DNA of 64,000 nt, taken from Saccharibacillus sp. JS10 (GTDB lineage: Bacteria; Bacillota; Bacilli; Paenibacillales; Paenibacillaceae). Position 1 is the first letter of the stretch. The number at the start of each line of letters is the position of its first letter. Both the position numbers and the translations under genes were made by a program. Below the pieces are notes generated by a model that saw nothing but the letters and a program-made list of their open reading frames with translations, was not told the origin of the DNA and searched no databases. The DNA lies in assembly GCF_024436065.1 (NCBI RefSeq), contig NZ_JANFNS010000002.1:558001-622000 (forward strand), written 5' to 3'. Positions 51,496 through 62,147 of this stretch are shown here, piece by piece.

Positions 51496-52539
51496 ATGAA
51501 GAAAGCTGTAAAACTCTCGCTTTTCATGTTGCTGGCATTCTCGCTCGTCCTAGCTGCTTGTGGTAACAACAACAGTAACACGGCTGCTACTGGTGGAGAT
51601 AGTGCAGAAGGTGGAGCAAAAAGCGACATCAAAGTTGCTATGGTTACCGACACTGGCGGCGTAAACGACAAATCGTTTAACCAAACAGCTTGGGAAGCTC
51701 TTCAAGAGCTTCAAAAAGAACAAGGCGTCGAAGTAAAGTATCTGCAAAGTAAAAGTGAAGCAGAGTACGAGACTAACTTGAACCAATTCGTAAAAGATGG
51801 ATATAACCTCACTTGGGGTATTGGCTTTGCTTTAGAAAAAGCACTGGGCGATATTGCAAAACAAAACCCAGATTCTAACTTCGCAATCATCGATGCTGCT
51901 GTTGACGCACCAAACGTTGAATCTGTTCTGTTCTCTGAGAACGAAGGCGCGTTCCTGGTTGGCGTAGTAGCAGGTAAAATGACGAAAACAAACAAAATCG
52001 GCTTCGTAGGCGGTATGGATTCGCCAACGATCAAGAAGTTCGAAGTAGGTTTCAAAGCAGGTATTGAAGCGGTTAACCCTAACGCTCAATTCAACTCGGT
52101 ATACGCAAGTGGCTTTGACAAGCCGGACGAAGGTAAATCGGCTGCGGCAACCCTTTATAACGAAGGCGCAGACATCGTGTTCCAAGCTGCTGGTGGTACA
52201 GGAACAGGCGTCTTCAACGAAGCGCTTGACCGTAAGAGCCAAGGACAAGAAGTATGGGTAATCGGCGTAGATAAAGACCAATCGATCGAATTCGGTACAG
52301 ACGTTACATTGACTTCGATGATCAAACGCGTAGACGTTGCAATCAAAACGGTATCGCAACAAGTTATCGACGGAACATTCAAAGGCGGCACAATTACAAC
52401 TCTCGGTCTTAAAGATGACGGCGTAGGTATTGCCGACACTTCGAGCGTAAACGTACCTCAAGAAGTTCTGGACGAAGTAAAATCGTACTCCGAAAAAATC
52501 GTGAGCGGCGAAGTTAAAGTTCCTACAGTTACACAGTAA
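51496..52539 (+). CDS. nupN: BMP-family nucleoside-binding lipoprotein (NupN-like)
   Basis: 347 aa. The signal segment LFMLLAFSLVLAAC ends with the lipobox, followed by an Asn/Ser/Thr/Gly linker. The mature domain is of the BMP (PnrA/TmpC) family: MVTDTGGVNDKSFNQTAWEAL, then IGFVGGMDSPTIKKFEVGF and AGGTGTGVFNEA, VIGVDKDQS. Such proteins bind purine nucleosides outside the cell. ATG 51496 has AAGGGGGAA upstream; 26 further open codons have no site. It is the first gene of the transporter and is followed by a hairpin. Confidence 0.93.
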   Translation: MKKAVKLSLFMLLAFSLVLAACGNNNSNTAATGGDSAEGGAKSDIKVAMVTDTGGVNDKSFNQTAWEALQELQKEQGVEVKYLQSKSEAEYETNLNQFVKDGYNLTWGIGFALEKALGDIAKQNPDSNFAIIDAAVDAPNVESVLFSENEGAFLVGVVAGKMTKTNKIGFVGGMDSPTIKKFEVGFKAGIEAVNPNAQFNSVYASGFDKPDEGKSAAATLYNEGADIVFQAAGGTGTGVFNEALDRKSQGQEVWVIGVDKDQSIEFGTDVTLTSMIKRVDVAIKTVSQQVIDGTFKGGTITTLGLKDDGVGIADTSSVNVPQEVLDEVKSYSEKIVSGEVKVPTVTQ

Positions 52540-52568
52540 TTAATGGTTTTACCACGATAGAATACGAG

Positions 52569-52602
52569 CGACAAGGTCGGTTCCTTGAACCCGGCCTTGT
52601 CG
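52569..52602 (+). other. Hairpin between nupN and nupO
   Basis: 15-bp stem with one G-U pair and one bulge (52569-52583 with 52587-52602). No T-run follows. It is probably an mRNA stabiliser or partial stop after the binding-protein gene. Confidence 0.7.
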
Positions 52603-52709
52603 TTACGTTTAGGGTCAAAAACCAAGATATAGAAGACGCGCACGTCTGACGCAAAATGAGTCTTGATTTGTTTTCGCGTCATACTACTACGAAAGATAAG
52701 GGTGATTTC

Positions 52710-54248
52710 ATGGCAGCCGCAACTCCCGTAGTCGAGTTAAAGCAAATTACGAAGCGTTTTCCCGGAATCGTAGCCAACGATTCGATCAGTATCCAGCTTC
52801 AAAAAGGCGAAATTCACGCATTGCTTGGTGAGAATGGCGCGGGCAAATCGACGTTGATGAATATCCTTTTCGGTCTGTACCAACCGGACGAAGGGCATGT
52901 TGAAGTCAACGGACAAACTGTCGCGATCGACACACCGAATAAAGCAATTGAACTCGGAATCGGTATGGTGCATCAGCATTTTAAATTGGTGCAATCGTTT
53001 ACCGTAACAGAAAATATCATCTTGGGGATGGAGCCTTCTAAAGGCGGTATCCAAATCGATTACAAAACCGCAACGAAAAAAGTCAAAGAAATTTCCGATC
53101 AGTATGGATTCCATATCGACCCGAATGCTAAGATTGAAGACATTTCGGTAGGTATGCAGCAACGTGTCGAAATTCTCAAAACGCTTTATCGCGGCGCCAA
53201 TATTCTGATTTTCGATGAACCAACCGCCGTATTGACTCCGCAGGAAATATCGGAATTGATCGAGATTATGCGTAAGCTTGTCGCTGAAGGCAAATCGATC
53301 ATTTTGATTACTCATAAACTCAAAGAAATCATGTCTGTTTCGGATACCGTTACGATTATTCGTCGGGGTAAAGTCGTAGATACGGTAAAAACGAGTGAAA
53401 CGAGCCCGTTGGTTTTAGCTGAAAAAATGGTTGGTCGTAACGTTTCGTTCAAAGTCGACAAAAAACCGGCTGAACCTGGAGAAACGGTCATTGAAGTCAA
53501 AGACGTGTCGCTCAAAAATAAAGAAGGCATTTCTTTGCTTAATGAAATGTCCTTTAACGTTCGTCGCGGCGAAATCGTTGGAGTAGCCGGAGTAGACGGT
53601 AATGGTCAGACTCAGATTATCGAAGCACTGTCCGGTCTGCGTAAGATCGATAGCGGATCGATTAAGCTTAGCGGCAAAGAAATCGCAAACCATACACCGC
53701 GTCAAATTTCCGAATCTGGCGTAGGGCATATTCCAGAAGACCGTCATAAGCACGGATTGGTCTTGGATTTTTCCGTCAGTGAAAATATGGTGCTTGAGAG
53801 CTACTACAAAAAGCCTTATACGCAGCGTGGATTTTTGAACTTCCGTGCGATTAATGAACTGGCAACACGTCTGGTAAAAAGCTTCGACGTACGCACGCCA
53901 AGCATTCAGACAAAAGCTCGTTCGTTGTCGGGCGGTAATCAGCAAAAAGCAATCATTGCGCGTGAAATCAATAAAAATCCCGATTTCCTTATTGCAGCTC
54001 AGCCTACGCGTGGTCTGGATGTCGGCGCGATTGAATTTGTGCAAACTCAGCTGATTCAGCAGCGCGATCAAGGGAAAGCCGTACTGCTCGTTTCGTTTGA
54101 GTTGGACGAAATTTTGAACGTATCGGATCGGATCATCGTGGTTTACGAAGGTAAAGTCATCGGCGAAGTACGTCCGGAAGAAACGAACGATCAAGAACTT
54201 GGCTTGATGATGGCAGGCAGTCGGCAAGGGGGAATAGCGAATGAATAA
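52710..54248 (+). CDS. nupO: Nucleoside ABC transporter ATPase with two ABC domains (NupO-like)
   Basis: 512 aa with two fused ATPase domains. The first has GENGAGKSTLMN (about residues 41-52), ISVGMQQRVEILKTLYRGA and ILIFDEPTAVLTP. The second has GVAGVDGNGQTQIIE (about residue 291), SLSGGNQQKAIIAREI and LIAAQPTRGLDVGA. In both the family's usual half-degenerate site is seen; the second Walker A lacks the Lys-Ser/Thr. Size and layout are those of RbsA/NupO-type ATPases. ATG 52710 follows AAGGGTGA. Its end overlaps nupP by 8 nt. Confidence 0.94.
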   Translation: MAAATPVVELKQITKRFPGIVANDSISIQLQKGEIHALLGENGAGKSTLMNILFGLYQPDEGHVEVNGQTVAIDTPNKAIELGIGMVHQHFKLVQSFTVTENIILGMEPSKGGIQIDYKTATKKVKEISDQYGFHIDPNAKIEDISVGMQQRVEILKTLYRGANILIFDEPTAVLTPQEISELIEIMRKLVAEGKSIILITHKLKEIMSVSDTVTIIRRGKVVDTVKTSETSPLVLAEKMVGRNVSFKVDKKPAEPGETVIEVKDVSLKNKEGISLLNEMSFNVRRGEIVGVAGVDGNGQTQIIEALSGLRKIDSGSIKLSGKEIANHTPRQISESGVGHIPEDRHKHGLVLDFSVSENMVLESYYKKPYTQRGFLNFRAINELATRLVKSFDVRTPSIQTKARSLSGGNQQKAIIAREINKNPDFLIAAQPTRGLDVGAIEFVQTQLIQQRDQGKAVLLVSFELDEILNVSDRIIVVYEGKVIGEVRPEETNDQELGLMMAGSRQGGIANE

Positions 54249-55317
54249 ATTTTTGAAATGGTTTGCAAGCGATTCGTTTATCGTATCGCTCGCAGCGATC
54301 GTAATGGGATTGCTACTTGGCGCAATCGTCATGATGATTGGCGGCTACAACCCTATAACGGCTTATGGCGCTTTATTATCTAAAGTGTTCGGCGATTGGT
54401 ACGGGTTCGGCGAAGCTTTGCGCGAAATGACGCCGCTCGTTCTGACGGGTCTTGCTGTCGCTTTCGCTTTCCGCGCCGGGATGTTCAACATCGGTGCGGA
54501 AGGTCAAGTCTTGATGGGCATGACGGGAGCTTCGTTGGTCGGTATTAAAATCACAGGTCTTCCCGCATTAATCCATGCCCCTCTTGCTATTATTGCAGGC
54601 GCTTTGTTTGGCGGATTATGGGCTGCTCTTGCCGGTTATATCAAAGCAAAACGCGGCGTAAACGAAGTTATTACGACGATCATGTTGAACTGGACAGCGT
54701 TGTTCTTGTGTAACTATATCGTTCGTACCTTCCTTTTGGTTCCGGGCAATCAACGTTCGGTCGATATTCAGCCTTCGGCATCGATTTCGATTGAATGGTT
54801 ATCCCAAATGATGGGCAACGCTCGTGTGCATTGGGGCATTTTGCTTGCGCTTCTGGCTTCGACGTTCTTCTATTATTTCTTGTGGAAAACGAAACAAGGC
54901 TTCGAATTGCGTGCAGTAGGCAGCAACCCTGAAGCTGCTCGTTATGCAGGTATTAACGTTAACAAAAATATCGTTAAAGCGATGTTTATCAGTGGTGTTT
55001 TCGCAGGTCTTGCTGGCGCGTTCGAGACACTGGGCGTCTTCCATTATCAAAGTGTATATGCGTCGCTTCCAGGTTACGGATTTAACGGGATTGCGGTTGC
55101 ATTGCTCGGGATGACTCATCCATTCGGCGTACTTGCGGGTGCAGGATTATTCGGTACGCTGACTTACGGTTCGGCAGGTATGAGCTTCGAAGCAGGTGTT
55201 CCGCCGGAAATTATTCAAATTGTAATTGGATCGATTATTTTCTTCATCGCGGCACAAGGCATTGTTCGTTTCATCCTCAAGCCTGTGTATAAGCGCAAGA
55301 AAGAGAAGGTGTTGTAA
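54241..55317 (+). CDS. nupP: Nucleoside ABC transporter permease (NupP-like)
   Basis: 358 aa membrane subunit of the BPD_transp_2 family, with about eight or nine membrane segments. FRAGMFNIGAEGQVLMGMTG (about residues 76-95) is the signature, with GYIKAKRGVNEVITTIMLNW (about residues 136-155) next. AVGSNPEAARYAGINVNKNI holds the EAA-like loop. It overlaps nupO by 8 nt and nupQ starts 2 nt after its stop. Pairs with NupQ. Confidence 0.94.
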   Translation: MNKFLKWFASDSFIVSLAAIVMGLLLGAIVMMIGGYNPITAYGALLSKVFGDWYGFGEALREMTPLVLTGLAVAFAFRAGMFNIGAEGQVLMGMTGASLVGIKITGLPALIHAPLAIIAGALFGGLWAALAGYIKAKRGVNEVITTIMLNWTALFLCNYIVRTFLLVPGNQRSVDIQPSASISIEWLSQMMGNARVHWGILLALLASTFFYYFLWKTKQGFELRAVGSNPEAARYAGINVNKNIVKAMFISGVFAGLAGAFETLGVFHYQSVYASLPGYGFNGIAVALLGMTHPFGVLAGAGLFGTLTYGSAGMSFEAGVPPEIIQIVIGSIIFFIAAQGIVRFILKPVYKRKKEKVL

Positions 55318-55319
55318 AT

Positions 55320-56294
55320 ATGGATTCTCTTCTTATTTTCGGCAACTTGCTGAATACGACGCTCGTCTTTGCGACAGCTTTGATTTTTGCGGCACTTGGC
55401 GGTTTGTTCTCTGAACGTTCCGGCGTCGTAAATATCGGGATCGAAGGTCTGATGGTCTTCGGTGCTTTCGCGGCTGCTGTAGGTACGCATTATGCTGAAA
55501 AAGCAGGCATGGAAGGCGCGTCGCCGTGGGTAGGATTGTTGACGGCTATTGTGGTCGGGGTCTTGGGTTCGTTGATCCATGCTGTTGCCACGATTACATT
55601 CAAAGCCGATCAGACGATCAGTGGTGTTGTTATCAACTTCTTGGCGACCGGTATTACTTTGTACCTCGTTAAATTGTTGTTTGATGGTGCGGGCGAGACT
55701 CCACTCTTGCTGCATCGTTTGGCTAAACTCAACTTCCCGGATTTCGCTTCGATTCCGGTCATCGGTCCGATCTTGGGTACGGGTATTTTGAATTCGTATC
55801 CGACGACGTTTATTGCGCTTATTTTGGTATTCGTAACGTATTACGTTCTGAACAAAACGAAGTTCGGACTTCGTCTGCGTTCGGTCGGTGAGCATCCAAG
55901 TGCTGCGGATACGATGGGGATCAATGTTAATCGTATGCGTTATATCGGCGTAATGCTGAGCGGTGCTCTAGCAGGTCTGGGCGGTGCAACGATTACGTTG
56001 ACGACAACAGGGTTGTTCTCGCATACGACGATCTCGGGTCAAGGCTTTATTGCGATTGCTGCGTTGATCTTCGGTAAATGGAACCCGCTTGGTATCATGG
56101 GAGCTGCATTGTTCTTCGGATTTTCGCAAGCCATTCGAAATTATGTTCAATTGTTCGCATGGTCTTCCAATATTCCGCAAGATTTCATTTTGATGCTGCC
56201 ATACGTGTTGACGGTTATCGTATTGGTTGTCGCGATCGGTAAATCGAGAGCTCCAGCTGCGCTTGGTGAAGCATACGATCCAAGTAAACGCTAA
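55320..56294 (+). CDS. nupQ: Nucleoside ABC transporter permease (NupQ-like)
   Basis: 324 aa membrane subunit. LFSERSGVVNIGIEGLMVFG (about residues 30-49) is the family signature. SVGEHPSAADTMGINVNRMR is the ATPase-contact loop, and GQGFIAIAALIFGKWNPLGI (about residue 240) a conserved later stretch. Shorter than NupP, as usual for this pair. Last gene of nupNOPQ, which in B. subtilis takes up guanosine; specificity here is inferred from that. A strong terminator follows. Confidence 0.94.
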   Translation: MDSLLIFGNLLNTTLVFATALIFAALGGLFSERSGVVNIGIEGLMVFGAFAAAVGTHYAEKAGMEGASPWVGLLTAIVVGVLGSLIHAVATITFKADQTISGVVINFLATGITLYLVKLLFDGAGETPLLLHRLAKLNFPDFASIPVIGPILGTGILNSYPTTFIALILVFVTYYVLNKTKFGLRLRSVGEHPSAADTMGINVNRMRYIGVMLSGALAGLGGATITLTTTGLFSHTTISGQGFIAIAALIFGKWNPLGIMGAALFFGFSQAIRNYVQLFAWSSNIPQDFILMLPYVLTVIVLVVAIGKSRAPAALGEAYDPSKR

Positions 56295-56358
56295 ATAAAC
56301 GATCGATCTCTTTCGACGTTTTCCACAGGGTAAGCATCTTTCATTCACGAACAATAAT

Positions 56359-56410
56359 AAAAGCCGCTGACTTTGAACTGCTTAGGCAGAACGAAGTCAG
56401 CGGCTTTTTT
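56359..56410 (+). terminator. Terminator after nupQ
   Basis: 15-bp stem (56359-56374 with 56394-56408) and T6. Confidence 0.9.
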
Positions 56411-56488
56411 GTCCGTGAGAGAAAGACTATAGGTGAGTTTATGAGGTATAAGCGATGATTATCTTTTATTTTTTATTGAAAATAGGTG

Positions 56489-56518
56489 TTGACTTCACTA
56501 AAACTTAAGTCATATAAT
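56489..56518 (+). promoter_or_regulatory. Promoter of the ilv-leu operon
   Basis: TTGACT (56489-56494), 18-bp spacer and perfect TATAAT (56513-56518). TGACTT/AAGTCA (56490-56495 with 56507-56512) form a dyad across the spacer, a possible operator. Confidence 0.8.
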
Positions 56519-56561
56519 AACTCTAACATTCAGAAACAAACAACAGATTGAATAACTGATC

Positions 56562-56888
56562 GGCTATGAAGAGGACGAAGTTTTAAGGGCGCTTTTGCCA
56601 GAGAGCGGGGAAGCAACACGCTGTAATCCACCGCCAAAATCCCTTTTATACGAGCTCACCTCGGAGCTGTTTTCCTGAAAAGCGAAAGAACCTGTTTCGG
56701 ATGATTAGGGAAAATCGTGAGGTTCGCGTTACGAACCGCGAGTTTGGAATCGGCAACCCGATTTTAAACCCGCTTGAGGCTGTGCGCTGCGAGGCGTCGG
56801 CAAATTTGGGTGGTACCACGTGAGGATTATAACCTTTCGTCCCTCGAAGCAGATTTTCTGCTTTGCGGAGCGAAAGGTTTTTTGGTTT
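56562..56888 (+). ncRNA. T-box riboswitch of the ilvB-ilvN-ilvC-leuA operon
   Basis: The T-box sequence TTTGGGTGGTACCACG is at 56805-56820. It is preceded by a stem I region of about 200 nt and followed by a terminator (AACCTTTCG/CGAAAGGTT, 56831-56839 with 56871-56879, then T6). It senses uncharged tRNA. A CTC triplet at 56655-56657 is a candidate leucine specifier, not confirmed by folding. The gap 56295-56974 holds the nupQ terminator, promoter and this element. Confidence 0.95.
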
Positions 56889-56974
56889 TTTAAAACCCTT
56901 TTAAGTTGATAATCGACGGACTTTTACAAACTGACGATGTGAGATTGATGTAATCTTTGGGAGGAGGAAACACG

Positions 56975-58735
56975 ATGAGCGCACAAATGCCAGAAGTGAA
57001 TTCGACGGAAGAATTGAAAGAAAAATGGGTGGATAAGCAGGAAGTTTTGACCGGTTCAGATATTTTGCTCCGCAGTCTGGTACTTGAAGGTGTAAAATGC
57101 GTTTTCGGTTATCCCGGCGGTGCAGTTTTATATATCTACGATGCGATGTACGGATTCAAAGATTTCCACCACTTGTTGACTAGACACGAACAAGGTGCAA
57201 TTCACGCGGCAGACGGTTACGCTCGCGCGGCAGGCGAAGTCGGCGTATGTATCGCAACTTCCGGTCCCGGAGCAACAAACTTGGTAACCGGTATCGCGAC
57301 AGCTTATATGGATTCGACGCCTCTGGTTGTGATTACAGGTAACGTTCCTTCGACGTTGATCGGAACCGATGCTTTCCAAGAAGCGGATATTACAGGAATC
57401 ACAATGCCGATCACGAAGCATAGTTACCTGGTACGCAGTGTAGACGAGCTTCCTCGTATCATTCACGAAGCGTTCCATATTGCGAATACAGGCCGCAAAG
57501 GACCGGTACTGATCGATATTCCAAAAGATGTATCGGCAGCGATGACCTTGTTCCAACCGCATACGGAGCCGGTTGCGCTGAGAGGTTACAACCCGCGCAC
57601 CGTACCGAATAAGTTGCAGATCGAACGTCTTGCCGAAGCGATTGCTCAAGCGGAGCGTCCGTTGATTCTAGCAGGCGGCGGCGTGGTCTACTCCGGTGGG
57701 CACGAAGCGTTGCTGGAGCTTGTTACCAAAACGAATATTCCGATCACGACGACGCTACTTGGTCTGGGCGGTTTCCCAAGTGGTCATGAACAATGGCTGG
57801 GAATGCCGGGGATGCACGGAACCTTTGCTTCCAACATGGCGATTCAAGAAGCGGATCTGCTGATCAGCATCGGCGCTCGATTCGATGACCGGGTAACAGG
57901 TAAGCTGAACGGATTTGCGCCAAAAGCGAAAATCGCGCATATCGATATCGATCCAGCCGAAATCGGTAAAAACGTCAAAACAGATATTCCGATTGTCGGT
58001 GACGTCAAAACGGTACTGGACATGTTGAACAAATCGGTAGCAAATACAGATTTGGCGGACGAATGGCGCGCTCAACTTCAACAATGGAAAGCAGAAAAGC
58101 CATTCCGTTATACCGATAATTACAAAGAAGACGAGATTGGTTTGAAACCGCAATGGGTCGTAGAGTTGCTTAACGATACAACCAAAGGCGAAGCGATTGT
58201 AACCACTGACGTCGGTCAACATCAGATGTGGGCAGCTCAGTATTACAAATTCAACAATCCACGTTCATGGATCACTTCGGGCGGACTTGGCACAATGGGC
58301 TTCGGATTGCCTTCCGCAATTGGTGCTCAGATGGCGCAGCCAGACCGTACGGTAATCTCGATCAACGGCGACGGCGGTATTCAGATGTGTTCGCAAGAAC
58401 TCGCGATCTGTGCGATCAACAATATTCCGGTCAAAATCGTGGTATTGAACAATCAGGTGCTGGGTATGGTTCGTCAATGGCAAGAATTGATTTACGAAAA
58501 CCGCTACAGCCATATCGATCTGTCGGGTAGCCCGGACTTCGTAAAATTGGCTGAAGCGTACGGCGTAAAAGGCTTGCGTGCATCGACCAAAGCCGAAGCG
58601 AGAGCAGTATGGCAAGAAGCGATGGATACACCTGGACCGGTACTGATCGATTTCGTTGTAGAAAAAGGCGAAAACGTGTATCCGATGGTACAGCAAGGCA
58701 TGACGCTGGATCAAATGTTGATGGGGGACGAATAA
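56975..58735 (+). CDS. ilvB: Acetolactate synthase large subunit
   Basis: 586 aa ThDP enzyme. It makes acetolactate or acetohydroxybutyrate, the first common step of branched-chain amino acid synthesis. FGYPGGAVLYIYDAM and HEQGAIHAADGYARAAGEVG (with the catalytic Glu) are in the N domain. The central FAD-binding domain has SIGARFDDRVTGKL, and the C-terminal ThDP motif is NGDGGIQMCSQELAICAINN (about residue 468). ATG 56975 follows GGGAGGAGG; an upstream ATG at 56957 overlaps that site. ilvN starts 2 nt after its stop. Confidence 0.96.
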   Translation: MSAQMPEVNSTEELKEKWVDKQEVLTGSDILLRSLVLEGVKCVFGYPGGAVLYIYDAMYGFKDFHHLLTRHEQGAIHAADGYARAAGEVGVCIATSGPGATNLVTGIATAYMDSTPLVVITGNVPSTLIGTDAFQEADITGITMPITKHSYLVRSVDELPRIIHEAFHIANTGRKGPVLIDIPKDVSAAMTLFQPHTEPVALRGYNPRTVPNKLQIERLAEAIAQAERPLILAGGGVVYSGGHEALLELVTKTNIPITTTLLGLGGFPSGHEQWLGMPGMHGTFASNMAIQEADLLISIGARFDDRVTGKLNGFAPKAKIAHIDIDPAEIGKNVKTDIPIVGDVKTVLDMLNKSVANTDLADEWRAQLQQWKAEKPFRYTDNYKEDEIGLKPQWVVELLNDTTKGEAIVTTDVGQHQMWAAQYYKFNNPRSWITSGGLGTMGFGLPSAIGAQMAQPDRTVISINGDGGIQMCSQELAICAINNIPVKIVVLNNQVLGMVRQWQELIYENRYSHIDLSGSPDFVKLAEAYGVKGLRASTKAEARAVWQEAMDTPGPVLIDFVVEKGENVYPMVQQGMTLDQMLMGDE

Positions 58736-58737
58736 CG

Positions 58738-59235
58738 ATGACGAATACGACGCAGACCAAACATACAATTTCGATTCTGGTAAATGACCAACCGGGTGTG
58801 CTGCAACGGGTATCCGGATTGTTCGGCCGTCGCGGATTCAACATCGAAAGTATCACGGTAGGTCAATCGGAAGAATCCGGTCTTTCCCGTATGGTTATCG
58901 TGACAACAGGCGACGACAAAACGGTTGAACAGATCGAAAAGCAACTTTACAAAATTATCGACGTGATCAAAGTCGTGGATCTGAGCGCTAATCCGATGGT
59001 TGGACGCGAACTGGCTTTGATCAAAGTTAAATCCGAACCAACTGCTCGTCCAGAAATTATGGGCTTGGTCGAGACGTTCCGCGCTGCGGTAGTCGATATC
59101 GGTACACATAGTCTGATGGTACAAGTCGTTGGCGATACCGAAAAAATCGATGCAATGATCGAATTGCTTTCACCTTACGGGATTCGCGAATTGTCTCGCA
59201 CAGGCTTAACGGCAATGATTCGCGGTAACGCTTAA
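58738..59235 (+). CDS. ilvN: Acetolactate synthase small (regulatory) subunit
   Basis: 165 aa with an N-terminal ACT domain (TISILVNDQPGVLQRVSGLF, GRRGFNIESITVG) that binds valine for feedback control. ALIKVKSEPTARPEIMGLVE opens the second half. It binds and activates the large subunit. The start is ATG 58738, just after the ilvB stop, with GGGGGACGA upstream. A 194-bp structured gap separates it from ilvC. Confidence 0.96.
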   Translation: MTNTTQTKHTISILVNDQPGVLQRVSGLFGRRGFNIESITVGQSEESGLSRMVIVTTGDDKTVEQIEKQLYKIIDVIKVVDLSANPMVGRELALIKVKSEPTARPEIMGLVETFRAAVVDIGTHSLMVQVVGDTEKIDAMIELLSPYGIRELSRTGLTAMIRGNA

Positions 59236-59274
59236 TTCAATAAGTGAACTGTAACCCAGTCGGATAATCGCAAA

Positions 59275-60422
<1,148 letters not shown>

Positions 60423-60436
60423 GTTCCCGACTTTAG

Positions 60437-60487
60437 GGACGGGGCCTTTCCCGCGTCGCAACATGCGGCGCTTGGGACGGCCCTTTT
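60437..60487 (+). terminator. Hairpin between ilvC and leuA (possible partial terminator)
   Basis: GGGCC/GGCCC (60442-60446 with 60479-60483) encloses GCGTCGC/GCGGCGC (60453-60459 with 60465-60471) and is followed by TTTT. With leuA 37 nt on, it may reduce rather than stop transcription. Confidence 0.5.
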
Positions 60488-60523
60488 ACTTATTCATTTC
60501 CATTACAAAAAGGAGGCAATACC

Positions 60524-62080
60524 GTGCGGAAAATTCATATCTTCGATACGACGCTGCGTGACGGCGAACAATCGCCTGGCGTGAACTTGAATACACGAGA
60601 AAAAGTCGAGATTGCGCACCAATTGGAAAAATTGGGTGTAGATCGAATGGAAGCCGGTTTCCCGGCTGCTTCGCCCGGCGATCTGGCAGCAGTTAATGCT
60701 GTCGCTCGCGCTGTGAAAAATGCGAGTGTCGTCGGTTTGTCCCGCTCGCGTCAAGGGGATATTGACGCAGTACGTGAAGCATTGAAAGGTGCGGTTGATC
60801 CTTGTCTGCACGTCTTTTTGGCAACATCGCCGATTCACCGTCAATACAAACTCAAGATGGAAAAACATCAAGTATTGGAAGCTGCGCAGTCTGCGATCCG
60901 GTATGCGAAAAAATATTTTTCGAAAATTGAGTTTTCGCTTGAAGACGCTGGACGTACCGAAGCCGATTTCCGCGCCGAGATGGTTGCGATGGCGATTCGA
61001 GAAGGCGCTTACGTGATCAATATTCCAGATACCGTCGGATATTTGAATCCTGAAGAATACGGGGGTATTTTCCGTCATCTGAAAGAAACCGTACCGGGTA
61101 TCGAAAAAGTGCAATTGAGCGCGCATTGCCATGACGACCTTGGAATGGCGACAGCGAATACGCTGGCAGCTATTTTGAACGGAGCCGATCAGATCGAAGG
61201 CACAATCAACGGAATCGGTGAACGTGCCGGTAACACAGCGATCGAAGAAATCGCGATGGCGCTGGAGACACGCAGCGATTATTTCGGAGCGAAAACAAGT
61301 CTAGTCCTGAGTGAAATCGCACGTACAAGCCGCTTGGTAAGCAAGTTGACGGGTATGAATGTACCGGGTAACAAAGCGATTGTAGGCGCGAATGCTTTTG
61401 CCCATGAATCGGGGATTCACCAAGACGGCATGTTGAAGGAAAAAACGACGTATGAGATCATGTCGCCAGAGACGGTCGGCTTCAAAGAAAGCAAACTCGT
61501 TCTTGGCAAACACTCTGGTCGCCACGCGTTCCGCGAGCAATTGCTGGAGCTTGGATATACGCTGGAAGAAGAAGCGTTGAACGAAGCTTTCGCGAAGTTC
61601 AAAGACCTTGCGGACAAAAAGAAAGAAATTACCGACGACGATCTGCTGGCATTGCTTGAAGAACGTCTGCCGGATGCACCTGAGCAATATCGTCTAGAAT
61701 CGCTCAGCTTCTCGTTTGCTACCGAAGAAGCGCCGACCGCGAAAGTTCAAGTTTCGGTGCAAGGCGAAGAAGGAAGTCGGGCTGCCGAATCCGGAGGTAA
61801 CGGTACGGTCGATTCAATCTACAACGCGATTGATCAAGCCGTAGGGGAAGAAGTAACGTTGGTCGATTATTCGATCCAAGCGGTTACACTTGGGAAAGAC
61901 GCGCTCGGCGAAGTTCATGTCACCATGCGCCAGGGCGATACCGAAGTTCGCGGTCGCGGAGTCAGCACCGATGTGTTGGAAGCCAGCGCGCGTGCTTATA
62001 TCGACGCCTTGAATCGTTTGGCGGAAAATCGCCGTGTTCCGAGTGGACGCAAAGGCGCAGAGAAAGTCTGGGAATCTTAA
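60524..62080 (+). CDS. leuA: 2-Isopropylmalate synthase
   Basis: 518 aa. Condenses acetyl-CoA with 2-oxoisovalerate, first step of leucine synthesis. [20 protein letters not shown] (about residues 6-25) is the catalytic/metal motif. [20 protein letters not shown] (about residues 202-221) supplies the HxH metal ligands, and [19 protein letters not shown] follows. The C-terminal ~120 residues form the LeuA dimer regulatory domain for leucine feedback. GTG start at 60524 with AAAAAGGAGG 6-7 nt upstream. Last gene of the ilv-leu cluster before a strong terminator. Confidence 0.97.
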   Translation: MRKIHIFDTTLRDGEQSPGVNLNTREKVEIAHQLEKLGVDRMEAGFPAASPGDLAAVNAVARAVKNASVVGLSRSRQGDIDAVREALKGAVDPCLHVFLATSPIHRQYKLKMEKHQVLEAAQSAIRYAKKYFSKIEFSLEDAGRTEADFRAEMVAMAIREGAYVINIPDTVGYLNPEEYGGIFRHLKETVPGIEKVQLSAHCHDDLGMATANTLAAILNGADQIEGTINGIGERAGNTAIEEIAMALETRSDYFGAKTSLVLSEIARTSRLVSKLTGMNVPGNKAIVGANAFAHESGIHQDGMLKEKTTYEIMSPETVGFKESKLVLGKHSGRHAFREQLLELGYTLEEEALNEAFAKFKDLADKKKEITDDDLLALLEERLPDAPEQYRLESLSFSFATEEAPTAKVQVSVQGEEGSRAAESGGNGTVDSIYNAIDQAVGEEVTLVDYSIQAVTLGKDALGEVHVTMRQGDTEVRGRGVSTDVLEASARAYIDALNRLAENRRVPSGRKGAEKVWES

Positions 62081-62089
62081 GTTCAATAC

Positions 62090-62136
62090 AAAAAAGCGAG
62101 ACTGCAAATCCGAGTTCGGATCACAGTCTCGCTTTT
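62090..62136. terminator. Bidirectional terminator
   Basis: 13-bp stem (62092-62104 with 62124-62136) with inner ATCCGA/TCGGAT, between leuA and the convergent reductase. Confidence 0.92.
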
Positions 62137-62147
62137 GATTTAGTCTT

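Noticed and set aside
52710-54248. Damaged second ATPase domain in the NupO-like protein
   Set aside because: A degenerate second Walker A is normal in this double-ABC family and does not indicate a pseudogene.
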